A DNA stretch of 64,000 nt from Microterricola gilva (GTDB taxonomy: Bacteria > Actinomycetota > Actinomycetes > Actinomycetales > Microbacteriaceae): assembly GCF_004217495.1 (NCBI RefSeq), contig NZ_SHLC01000001.1, positions 620,001 through 684,000 on the forward strand, read 5' to 3'. Position 1 is the first letter of the stretch; the number at the start of each line of letters is the position of its first letter. This document shows, piece by piece, positions 55,151 to 62,690 of the stretch. A program made the translations under genes and the position numbers. The notes below the pieces were generated by a model. The model was not told where the DNA came from and did no database searches. It worked only from the letters and a program-made list of their open reading frames with translations.

Positions 55151-56272
55151 GTGAACACCTCTCAGAGCGAGCACCTTCTGCCCGGCGGCGCCATCAGCAT
55201 CGAAGCGCTGCCCAAGATCTCCCTGCACGACCACCTCGACGGTGGTCTGCGGCCGCAGACCGTCATCGAACTCGCCGATGCCATCGGCATCGATGTACCG
55301 ACAACGGATGCCGCCGCGCTCGGCACCTGGTTCGCCGATCAGGCCAACTCCGGCTCCCTCGTCGAGTACCTCAAGACCTTCGACGTCACCACGAGCGTGA
55401 TGCAGACCGTCGAGGGGCTCGAGCGGGTCGCGCGCGAGTTCGTCCAAGACCTCGCCGCCGACGGCGTGATCTACGGTGAGGTGCGCTGGGCACCAGAGCA
55501 GCACCTCGCCCGTGGGCTCAGCCTCGACCAGGTCGTCGAAGCCGTGCAGCAGGGCATCGAGGCCGGCATCGACGACGTCTTCTCCTCCGGCCGCGAGATC
55601 CGCGTCGGCCAGCTCGTCACGGCCATGCGCCACGCCGACCGCGGACTCGAGATCGCCGAACTGGCCGTGCGCCACCGTGACCGCGGCGTCGTCGGTTTCG
55701 ACATCGCCGGCGCCGAGCTGGGCTTCCCGGCCGGCAACCACCGCGCCGCGTTCGACTACCTGGCCAAGGAATACTTCCCCGTCACCGTGCACGCCGGCGA
55801 GGCGGACGGCATCGACAGCATCCGCGGCGCGCTCTTCGACGGCCGCGCATTGCGCCTCGGCCACGGCGTCCGCCTGGCCGAGGACGTCACGATCGAGCGC
55901 GAGGACGACGACAACAGCTACGTCACGCTCGGCCCGGTCGCCCGCTGGGTGCGCGACCGCCAGATCACGCTCGAGCTCAGCCCGTCGTCGAACCTGCAGA
56001 CCGGGGCCATCGCGGCATGGGGCGATGAGCTCATCGACCACCCATTCGACCTGCTCTACCAGCTCGGCTTCCGCGTGACGGTGAACACCGACAACCGCCT
56101 GATGAGCAACACGACGATCAGCAAGGAGCTCGGCCTGCTGAGCGACGCCTTCGGCTACGACGTCGACGACTTCGAGCAGTTCCAGCAGAACGCCGTCGCC
56201 GCGGCGTTCCTCCCGCTTGAGGAGCGCGAAGAACTCGCAGAGGACATCGCCGACGCCTACGCCGAGGTCTGA
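55151..56272 (+). CDS. add: Adenosine deaminase
   Basis: A 373-aa amidohydrolase that converts adenosine to inosine. Zinc and catalytic residues are in PKISLHDHLDGGLRPQTVIE near residue 24 (HxH), FPVTVHAGEADG near 210 (HAGE with catalytic Glu), LRLGHGVRLAED (His), and FRVTVNTDNRLMSNTTISKE near 305 (DN pair, usually TDDP-like). GTG start; TAGATT seven bases upstream suggests a leaderless message. Inosine can pass to the PNP gene at 58820. Confidence 0.94.
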   Translation: MNTSQSEHLLPGGAISIEALPKISLHDHLDGGLRPQTVIELADAIGIDVPTTDAAALGTWFADQANSGSLVEYLKTFDVTTSVMQTVEGLERVAREFVQDLAADGVIYGEVRWAPEQHLARGLSLDQVVEAVQQGIEAGIDDVFSSGREIRVGQLVTAMRHADRGLEIAELAVRHRDRGVVGFDIAGAELGFPAGNHRAAFDYLAKEYFPVTVHAGEADGIDSIRGALFDGRALRLGHGVRLAEDVTIEREDDDNSYVTLGPVARWVRDRQITLELSPSSNLQTGAIAAWGDELIDHPFDLLYQLGFRVTVNTDNRLMSNTTISKELGLLSDAFGYDVDDFEQFQQNAVAAAFLPLEEREELAEDIADAYAEV

Positions 56273-56320
56273 ACCTCCACCTCGCACCACCCTCGCGTAC
56301 CACCACTCTGAAAGACACCG

Positions 56321-56767
56321 ATGACTCTCCCGCCCCTGCCTGACTCGGCCATCGACATCGCCGTGCGCGCCGACGACTGGCGTGCAGCCGTCGAATTGTG
56401 CGGTGAGGCCCTGCAGCGCTCCGGCGCCACCAGCGCCGGATACACGGGGCGCATGGTGCAGGTGATCGACGAGTTCGGTGCGTACATCGTCATCGCCCCC
56501 GGGCTCGCTCTGGCGCACGCACGGCCGGGTCCCGATGTGCTGCGCGAAGGCCTCAGCGTCGTCACGTTGGCGGAGCCCGTCGTCTTCGGGCACCCGCACA
56601 ACGACCCGGTCAGCGTGCTGATCGGTCTCGCGGTGAAGAGCTCAGACGAGCACGTGCACTCCATCGCCGCGCTGGCGAACGTGTTCAACGACGAGAGCGT
56701 GATCCCGGCGCTGGCCGCTGCACCGGACGCCGCGACGGTGCGCGGCCTGCTCGGGGTCGACGCGTGA
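56321..56767 (+). CDS. PTS IIA component, fructose/ascorbate type
   Basis: A 148-aa PTS EIIA of the PtsN/UlaC superfamily. The phosphoryl-accepting His is in IVIAPGLALAHARPGPDVLR near residue 65. It would take the phosphoryl group from HPr and pass it to the IIB protein encoded next (4-bp overlap). It lies 48 bases after add on the same strand. No IIC gene is present here, so either a remote permease uses this pair or it has a regulatory role. Confidence 0.88.
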   Translation: MTLPPLPDSAIDIAVRADDWRAAVELCGEALQRSGATSAGYTGRMVQVIDEFGAYIVIAPGLALAHARPGPDVLREGLSVVTLAEPVVFGHPHNDPVSVLIGLAVKSSDEHVHSIAALANVFNDESVIPALAAAPDAATVRGLLGVDA

Positions 56768-57039
56768 AGATCGTCGCGATCTGCGGTGCGGGCATCGGCA
56801 CCTCTGGGATCCTCAAGGTGAACGCGGAGCGCGCCCTCGAACGGCTCGACATCGAGGCCGAGGTCTCGGCATCCGATGTGGCGAGCCTCGCCGTCGCCGC
56901 CGCCGACGCGCAGGTGATCCTCACCTCGCCGGAGCTGGTCTCCCACATCGGGGCGACCAACGCCGACATCGTGGTGATCAACAACTACTTCGATCTCGAG
57001 GAGATCATGGAGAAGCTTGAGGGCGCGCTCGGCTGGTAG
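56764..57039 (+). CDS. PTS IIB component, ascorbate (SgaB/UlaB) type
   Basis: A 91-aa phosphocarrier. The phospho-Cys lies in MKIVAICGAGIGTSGILKVN (Cys-7 of the CGxGxGTS loop). Length fits a stand-alone IIB. It is coupled to the IIA gene and followed by a strong terminator. The missing IIC is the odd point. Sugar unknown; ascorbate-like, galactitol-like or pentitol-type systems are possible. Confidence 0.87.
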   Translation: MKIVAICGAGIGTSGILKVNAERALERLDIEAEVSASDVASLAVAAADAQVILTSPELVSHIGATNADIVVINNYFDLEEIMEKLEGALGW

Positions 57040-57057
57040 CCGCACCCGAACACGAAG

Positions 57058-57093
57058 AAACGGCCCTGTCTGCAGCTGCAGACAGGGCCGTTT
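57058..57093. terminator. Perfect bidirectional terminator
   Basis: A 36-base perfect palindrome, AAACGGCCCTGTCTGCAG and its complement, ending in TTTGTT. It lies between the convergent IIB and phosphosugar mutase genes and should stop both transcripts. Confidence 0.93.
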
Positions 57094-57107
57094 GTTCTAG
57101 TTGGCTG

Positions 57108-58820
57108 TTACGCGTTTACCAGCGCACGCATCCCGGTCTCGAGGGCTGCGACGGTCGCCGCGGCGGCCGCCTCGCGCTCGACGACGGTGCCGTCGGTCGA
57201 CGAGGCGTCGATGTACACCTTGAGCTTGGGCTCCGTGCCGCTCGGGCGCACCATGACGCGGGCGCCACCCGCGAGCCAGATGCGCAGCACATCGCTCGGC
57301 GGCAGTGCGCCGAAGCCCTCGCCGAGGTCGTCGATCTGCTCGACGCGGATGCCGCCGATCTCGACCGGAGGGTCGGCGCGCAGCGCTGACATCACCTCGG
57401 CGATGCGCGAGAGATCCGTCACACGCACGGAGACCTGGCTGGAGGCGTATGCACCGAACGTCGCGGTGAACTCCTCGAGGTGGTCGGCGATCGTGCGACC
57501 GGACGCCTTCAACGACGTGGCCAGGTCGAGCAGCGCGACCGCTGCGGAGATGCCGTCCTTGTCGCGCACGGTCTCCGGGTTCACCAGGTAGCCGAGCGCC
57601 TCCTCGAAGCCGAAGACCAGCCCGGGAGCGCGCGAGACCCACTTGAAGCCCGTGAGCGTGTTGGCGAACTCGAGTCCGTAGTGTGCCGCGACGGCCTTGA
57701 GGGCCGGCGAGGACACGATGGAACAGGCGAGGGTGCCCGTCGCCCCGTTGTCGCCCGACGCGGCGGCCACGGCCCGCTCAGCGGCGCGCCAGCCGAGCAG
57801 TGCGCCGAGCTCGTTGCCGCTCAGACGGCGGTAGCCGGTGGCATCCGTCGCGGAGGGGATCGCGATGGCCAGGCGGTCGGCGTCCGGGTCATTCGCGATG
57901 ATGAGCTCTGCGTCCAACGCGCGCGCCGTCTCGATCGCCAGATCCATCGCGCCCGGTTCCTCCGGGTTCGGGAATGCGACCGTCGGGAACGCCGGGTCCG
58001 GATCGATCTGCGCGGCGACGATGTGTGGGGCGCAGAATCCGGCCGCGGCCAGGACGCTGCGTGCGGTCTCCCAGCCGACGCCGTGCATGGCGGTGTAGAC
58101 GACGGAGAGCTCGGCGCGGCCGCCATCCGGCGCCTCGGATGCCACGGCGGCCGTGGCGGCGATGTAGGCGTCGACGACACCCTCCTCCGCCGTCTCGAAC
58201 GCTCCGCGCGGCAGCTCGAGCACGTTCTGCTCCGCGGCGACGCGCAGGATGTGACTCGCGATCGCGGCGTCGACGGGGGCGACGATCTGGGAGCCCTCGT
58301 TGCTGCCACCCAGGTACACCTTGTAGCCGTTGTCGTTCGGCGGGTTGTGCGAGGCCGTCACCATCACACCGGCGCTCACATCGAGGTGGCGCACGGCGAA
58401 GGCGAGCACGGGGGTCGGCAGCAGGCGGGGCAGCAGGATCGCCCGCACCCCGGCCCCGGCCATCAGCTCGGCCGTGTCGCGCGCGAAGATGTCCGAGTTC
58501 TTGCGGCCGTCGTAGCCGATCACGACGGACGGCACCTCGCCGGGCGCAGCAACCTCGAGGAGGTAGCCGGCGAGCCCGGCCGCGGCCTGCGAGACCAGCA
58601 CGCGGTTCATCCGGTTGGAGCCAGCGGCGATCTCGCCGCGGAGCCCGGCGGTGCCGAACGCGAGCCGCTCGTCGAAACGGTCGTGCAGCTCGGACGAGGC
58701 GTCCGCGCTGCCGCCGGCCGCGGCGTCGATTAGCTGCTGCAGCTCTGCACGGGTCTCGGCATCGGGGTCCTGGGCGAGCCAGGCCCGCGCCGTCTCGAGC
58801 AGAGCGGCATCCGAGCTCAT
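57108..58820 (-). CDS. Phosphohexomutase-superfamily enzyme (phosphomannomutase/phosphopentomutase-like)
   Basis: A 570-aa alpha-D-phosphohexomutase. The phosphoserine loop is VMVTASHNPPNDNGYKVYLG near residue 135, the metal loop DPDADRLAIA near 300, the sugar loop GFEEALGYLV and the phosphate loop RPSGTEPKLKVYID near 530. Its transcript mate is the nucleoside phosphorylase (start and stop overlap by one base). In the nucleoside region no DeoB-type gene is seen, so it may interconvert ribose-1-P and ribose-5-P. Annotation as phosphomannomutase would rest on family alone. Confidence 0.88.
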   Translation of the reverse strand: MSSDAALLETARAWLAQDPDAETRAELQQLIDAAAGGSADASSELHDRFDERLAFGTAGLRGEIAAGSNRMNRVLVSQAAAGLAGYLLEVAAPGEVPSVVIGYDGRKNSDIFARDTAELMAGAGVRAILLPRLLPTPVLAFAVRHLDVSAGVMVTASHNPPNDNGYKVYLGGSNEGSQIVAPVDAAIASHILRVAAEQNVLELPRGAFETAEEGVVDAYIAATAAVASEAPDGGRAELSVVYTAMHGVGWETARSVLAAAGFCAPHIVAAQIDPDPAFPTVAFPNPEEPGAMDLAIETARALDAELIIANDPDADRLAIAIPSATDATGYRRLSGNELGALLGWRAAERAVAAASGDNGATGTLACSIVSSPALKAVAAHYGLEFANTLTGFKWVSRAPGLVFGFEEALGYLVNPETVRDKDGISAAVALLDLATSLKASGRTIADHLEEFTATFGAYASSQVSVRVTDLSRIAEVMSALRADPPVEIGGIRVEQIDDLGEGFGALPPSDVLRIWLAGGARVMVRPSGTEPKLKVYIDASSTDGTVVEREAAAAATVAALETGMRALVNA

Positions 58821-59647
58821 CAGATCGCCGCCACGATGCGGGCCAGCAGGGCGCTGATCACGGGCTCGGCCATCTGACCGGCCTCGATCACCTCTGCGTG
58901 GCTGAGCGGTGTCTTCTGGATGCCGGCGGCGAGGTTGGTGATGAGCGACATGCCCAGCACCTCCATGCCCGACTGGCGTGCGGCGATCGCCTCGAGCGCC
59001 GTCGACATGCCGACGATGTGGCCGCCGATGATCTTCGCCATCTGCACCTCGGCCGGCGTCTCATAGTGCGGGCCGCGGAACTGGCAGTACACACCCTCGT
59101 CGAGCGTGCTGTCGATGGAGTGGGCGAGATCGCGCAGCCGCTTCGAGTAGAGGTCGGTGAGGTCGACGAACGTCGCGCCCTCGAGCGGTGAATCGGCGGT
59201 CAGGTTGATGTGGTCGCTGATCAGCACCGGAGTGCCGGGCTTCCACGTCTCCTTGATGCCGCCGGCGCCGTTCGTCAGGATCATCGTCTTCACGCCGGTC
59301 GCGGCGGCGGTGCGCACGCTGTGCACGACGCGGCGGACCCCGTGGGCCTCGTAGTAGTGGGTGCGTGCACCGATCACGAGGGCGCGCTTGCCGCTGGGCA
59401 GCAGCACGGAGCGCAGGGTTCCGACGTGGCCTTCGAGTGCCGGCTTGCTGAAGCCGATGATCTCGTGGGCCGGAATGGTGGCGGTCGTCTCGCCGAGCAG
59501 CTCGGCGGCCTTGCCCCAGCCGCTGCCGAGGGTCAGCGCGATGTCGTGGTGCTCGACGCCGGTCTTCTCGGCGATCTGCTCTGCGGCGATCCGTGCGACG
59601 TCGAACGGGTCAGAATCGGGCAGGTCAAGTGGGTTCTGTACAGACAT
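58820..59647 (-). CDS. Purine-nucleoside phosphorylase (trimeric type)
   Basis: A 275-aa PNP that splits inosine and guanosine into base and ribose-1-P. Landmarks: IALTLGSGWGKAAELLGETT, ALVIGARTHYYEAHGVRRVV (family GRxHxYEG), TNGAGGIKETWKPGTPVLIS, YCQFRGPHYETPAEVQMAKI and GMEVLGMSLITNLAAGI. It starts at 59647; TAGAGT six bases upstream suggests a leaderless message. Palindrome half-sites of the TGCTCATATG type lie at 59688-59719, between this gene and the divergent dehydrogenase. Confidence 0.94.
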   Translation of the reverse strand: MSVQNPLDLPDSDPFDVARIAAEQIAEKTGVEHHDIALTLGSGWGKAAELLGETTATIPAHEIIGFSKPALEGHVGTLRSVLLPSGKRALVIGARTHYYEAHGVRRVVHSVRTAAATGVKTMILTNGAGGIKETWKPGTPVLISDHINLTADSPLEGATFVDLTDLYSKRLRDLAHSIDSTLDEGVYCQFRGPHYETPAEVQMAKIIGGHIVGMSTALEAIAARQSGMEVLGMSLITNLAAGIQKTPLSHAEVIEAGQMAEPVISALLARIVAAI

Positions 59648-59687
59648 GCCTCAACTCTAATGACGGATGCGCCCGCGCAGCAGATTT

Positions 59688-59719
59688 TGCTCATATGCAG
59701 CTCAGGGTGTGCTCATTTG
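59688..59719. promoter_or_regulatory. TGCTCATATG half-sites between PNP and quinone dehydrogenase genes
   Basis: TGCTCATATG (59688-59697) and TGCTCATTTG (59710-59719), 22 bases apart, on the same strand, with GCAGC or GCTGC after each. They match the left half of the palindrome at 47736. Confidence 0.5.
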
Positions 59720-59751
59720 CTGCGTGTGAGACGGCAGGGGAGAATGGGGCA

Positions 59752-61191
59752 ATGGCCTATGAGTTCGAACGCACCCACAGAATTGCAGTACTCGGTGGAG
59801 GGCCCGGTGGTTATGAAGCGGCACTCGCCGGTGCGCAGCTCGGTGCGGAGGTCACGCTCGTCGAGCGCGTCGGTGTCGGCGGTGCGGCCGTGCTCACGGA
59901 TGTCGTGCCGTCCAAGTCGCTGATCGCGACAGCAGAGGCCTCGAACTCGATCAAAGAGGCCGCCGACCTCGGCGTGCAGTTCTTCACCCGTGGCGATGAC
60001 GGCGTGCCTGTGCGGCCGGAGGTCGCCATCAACCTCGCCGCCGTGAACAAGCGCCTCCTCAGCCTGGCGCGCCAGCAGTCGGAAGACATGAAGGCCAATC
60101 TGCTGCGTGCCGGTGTCCGGCTCGTGCAGGGCGATGGCCGTCTCGACGGCTCAGGCGCGATCATCGTCTCGACGGCCCAGGGCGACGCCGGAACCGATTT
60201 CGACCGCATTGAGGCCGACACGATCGTCGTCTCTGTCGGCGCGAGTCCGCGTGTGCTGGCATCCGCGGTTCCGGACGGCGAGCGCATCCTCACCTGGACC
60301 CAGCTCTACAACCTGCAGACCGTGCCTGAGCACCTGATCGTCGTCGGCTCCGGTGTCACGGGGGCCGAGTTCGCGTCTGCCTACCGCGCACTCGGTGCCA
60401 AGGTCACGCTCATCTCCAGCCGCGACCAGGTGCTGCCAGGCGAAGACGCCGACGCCGCGCACGTGCTCGAGAACGCCTTCAAGCGCAACGGCATGCGCGT
60501 GCTCAGCAAGTCGCGCGCCGACTCGGTCGTGCGCACGGAGGATGGCGTGGTCGCCACGCTCTCCGACGGGCGCACCGTCGAGGGCAGCCACTGCCTGATG
60601 GCCGTCGGCGCCATCCCGAACACGGCGGGCATCGGACTCGAGGAGGCCGGCGTGCAGCTCGATGAGAGCGGCCACATCCGGGTGAACCGGGTCGCCCGCA
60701 CCTCGATGCCGAACATCTACGCCGCAGGCGACTGCACGACGTTCATGCCGCTGGCCAGCGTCGCATCGATGCAGGGCCGCACCGCCGTGTTCCACGCCAT
60801 GGGGGACGCCGTCAACCCGCCCGCGCTGCAGAACATCACGTCCAACATCTTCACCCAGCCGGAGATCGCGACCGTCGGCTGGACGCAGAAGCAGATCGAA
60901 GAGGGCATCCGTCGCGGCGAAATCTACAAGCTGCCGCTGGCCTCGAACCCGCGAGCCAAGATGATGGGCATCAAGGAGGGCTTCGTGAAGCTCTTCGCCA
61001 GCCGCGGCACCGGCACGGTGATCGGCGGCGTGATCGTCGCACCGAAGGCCAGCGAGCTGATCTTCCCCCTCGCCCTTGCCGTTGAGAACCGGTTGACGGT
61101 CGACCAGATCGCCGACGCCTTCCCGGTGTACCCCTCGCTCAGCGGTTCCATCTCGGATGCCGCCCGCGCGCTGCACATCGTCGACAAGTAA
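59752..61191 (+). CDS. NAD(P)H-quinone dehydrogenase, LpdA type
   Basis: A 479-aa flavoprotein of the pyridine nucleotide-disulfide family. The FAD fold is IAVLGGGPGGYEAALAGAQL, the NAD fold LIVVGSGVTGAEFASAYRAL near 200, then IYAAGDCTTFMPLASVASMQ near 325. The redox-active CxxxxC expected after the FAD loop is absent: GVGGAAVLTDVVPSKSLI. It therefore cannot be a lipoamide dehydrogenase. The same feature marks M. tuberculosis LpdA (Rv3303c), a quinone reductase. ATG at 59752; an imperfect GAGAAT box lies six bases before. Confidence 0.9.
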   Translation: MAYEFERTHRIAVLGGGPGGYEAALAGAQLGAEVTLVERVGVGGAAVLTDVVPSKSLIATAEASNSIKEAADLGVQFFTRGDDGVPVRPEVAINLAAVNKRLLSLARQQSEDMKANLLRAGVRLVQGDGRLDGSGAIIVSTAQGDAGTDFDRIEADTIVVSVGASPRVLASAVPDGERILTWTQLYNLQTVPEHLIVVGSGVTGAEFASAYRALGAKVTLISSRDQVLPGEDADAAHVLENAFKRNGMRVLSKSRADSVVRTEDGVVATLSDGRTVEGSHCLMAVGAIPNTAGIGLEEAGVQLDESGHIRVNRVARTSMPNIYAAGDCTTFMPLASVASMQGRTAVFHAMGDAVNPPALQNITSNIFTQPEIATVGWTQKQIEEGIRRGEIYKLPLASNPRAKMMGIKEGFVKLFASRGTGTVIGGVIVAPKASELIFPLALAVENRLTVDQIADAFPVYPSLSGSISDAARALHIVDK

Positions 61192-61199
61192 CGCGGTCG

Positions 61200-61248
61200 C
61201 CGTCGGTTGGGCCTGTCGAAAGCCGAGTTCGACAGGCCCAATCGACGG
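61200..61248. repeat. Inverted pair of dispersed repeats acting as a shared terminator
   Basis: CCGTCGGTTGGGCCTGTCGA (61200-61219) and TTCGACAGGCCCAATCGACG (61228-61247) form a 21-bp stem with one mismatch and a 7-nt loop. It lies between two convergent genes. Confidence 0.85.
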
Positions 61249-61262
61249 GGTTTCAACTGTCG

Positions 61263-62462
61263 TTACTTGAAGGCGCTCTCGCCCGTGATCCTGCGGCCGA
61301 TCAGCAGCGCCTGGATGCTCTCCGTGCCCTCGTAGGTGTGCACGGCCTCCATGTCGACCAGGTGCCGGATCACGTGGTTCTCGAGCAGCACACCGTTGGC
61401 GCCCATCATGTCGCGGGCGATGGCCGCGACGGATCGCGCCTTGCGGGTGCAGGTGTACTTCGCCATCGACGCCATCACGGGGTCGAGTTCGCCGCGTTCG
61501 TCGAGCTTCGCCAGGTGCATGCAGTGCAGCTGCATCGAGGTCACGTCGGAGAGCATCTTCGTGAGGCGTTCCTGGACGAGCTGGGACTGGGCAAGCGGCC
61601 GGCCGAACTGCACGCGCTGCGTCGCATAGTTCAGCGCCGCCTCGTAGCAGGCGATCGCGTGGCCGAGCGCCGACCAGGCGACGCCGAGCCGGGTGGCGTA
61701 GAGCACCGTCGAGGTGTCGTTGAAGCTCTGCGCGCCCGGCAGCACGGCGTCGGCGGGAACGCGCACGTTCTCCAGCGTGATCCGTGTCTGGTGCACGGAG
61801 CGCAGGGCCACCTTGCCTGTGAGCACCTCTGCGCTGTAGCCGGGGGTGTCCTGGGGGACGAGGAAGCCGCGCACGCTGCCGCCGTGCTTGTCGGCGCTCG
61901 GCACCCTGGCCCACACGATGGTCACGGCGCCGCCGAGACCGTGGCCGATCCACTTCTTCGTTCCGTTGATCACCCAGCCGTCGGCATCCGGCACCGCCGT
62001 GGTCTCCAGGGCGACCGAGTCAGAACCGTGCAACGGCTCGGTGAGCGCGAAGGCGGCGAGCACCTCCGCGCGCTCGACGGGGACCAGCCACTTGGCCTTC
62101 TGCTCGGGGCTGCCGTGCAGGGCGATCGTGCGCAGCGCGAGGCCTCCCTGGATGGCGATGATCGTTCCGAGCGAGCCGTCGCCGCGCGAGACCTCCATGG
62201 TCACGAGCCCGGCGCCGAGCGGCGAGAGCGTGCGGAGGCCGTCGCCGGAGACGCCGTCGTTGAGGAGCCCGAGTTCGCCCATGCGGCGCACGCGCTCGAG
62301 TGGGTAGTCAGCGTTCTCCCACGCCTCATTGACCGTCGGCCAGATCTCCTCGACGAAGCCGCGGGCCCGCTGCCATACCTCACGGTCGGCAGTCGGAATG
62401 TCGTCGAACACCCGATAGAAGTCGGTGTCGAGCGGCTCTGAAACGTCGTAGTCCTGGATCAC
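61263..62462 (-). CDS. Acyl-CoA dehydrogenase, glutaryl-CoA dehydrogenase-like
   Basis: A 399-aa FAD enzyme. Landmarks: LAAFALTEPLHGSDSVALET near residue 140, WVINGTKKWIGHGLGGAVTI, YATQRVQFGRPLAQSQLVQE near 270, DMMGANGVLLENHVIRH near 345 and VHTYEGTESIQALLIGRRIT at the end with the catalytic Glu in TYEGT, the position used by glutaryl-CoA dehydrogenases. Substrate choice is not certain. GTG start at 62462 six bases after GGGAGGA. It is convergent with the dehydrogenase gene. Confidence 0.9.
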   Translation of the reverse strand: MIQDYDVSEPLDTDFYRVFDDIPTADREVWQRARGFVEEIWPTVNEAWENADYPLERVRRMGELGLLNDGVSGDGLRTLSPLGAGLVTMEVSRGDGSLGTIIAIQGGLALRTIALHGSPEQKAKWLVPVERAEVLAAFALTEPLHGSDSVALETTAVPDADGWVINGTKKWIGHGLGGAVTIVWARVPSADKHGGSVRGFLVPQDTPGYSAEVLTGKVALRSVHQTRITLENVRVPADAVLPGAQSFNDTSTVLYATRLGVAWSALGHAIACYEAALNYATQRVQFGRPLAQSQLVQERLTKMLSDVTSMQLHCMHLAKLDERGELDPVMASMAKYTCTRKARSVAAIARDMMGANGVLLENHVIRHLVDMEAVHTYEGTESIQALLIGRRITGESAFK

Positions 62463-62644
62463 GTGGGTCCTCCCAGCCAGGCGGCGCCGGATGCAGCGCC
62501 GCACGGTGTCCCGGGGCGCGGAGAGTGCGCACCGGAGCGCGGCGAGAGCCTTCTGGGCATCGTCGCCGCGTACCCAGTCTTGCCCGTGGCGGCGCCGCTG
62601 TCGAGCATTGGATTCGTTGCTCGGCGTGTCAGCGGGAGACAGAA

Positions 62645-62675
62645 CGGCGGCACCGCGCAGTGCGCGGTGCCGCCG
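62645..62675 (-). terminator. Terminator of the acyl-CoA carboxylase gene
   Basis: A perfect 15-bp stem (CGGCGGCACCGCGCA / TGCGCGGTGCCGCCG) with a one-base nominal loop, 15 bases after the stop. The rest of the 62463-62690 spacer shows no gene. Confidence 0.8.
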
Positions 62676-62690
62676 TCAGAGTGTTGCCGG

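Noticed and set aside
56321-57039. A complete PTS permease
   Set aside because: Only IIA and IIB are present; no membrane IIC gene is in the window.
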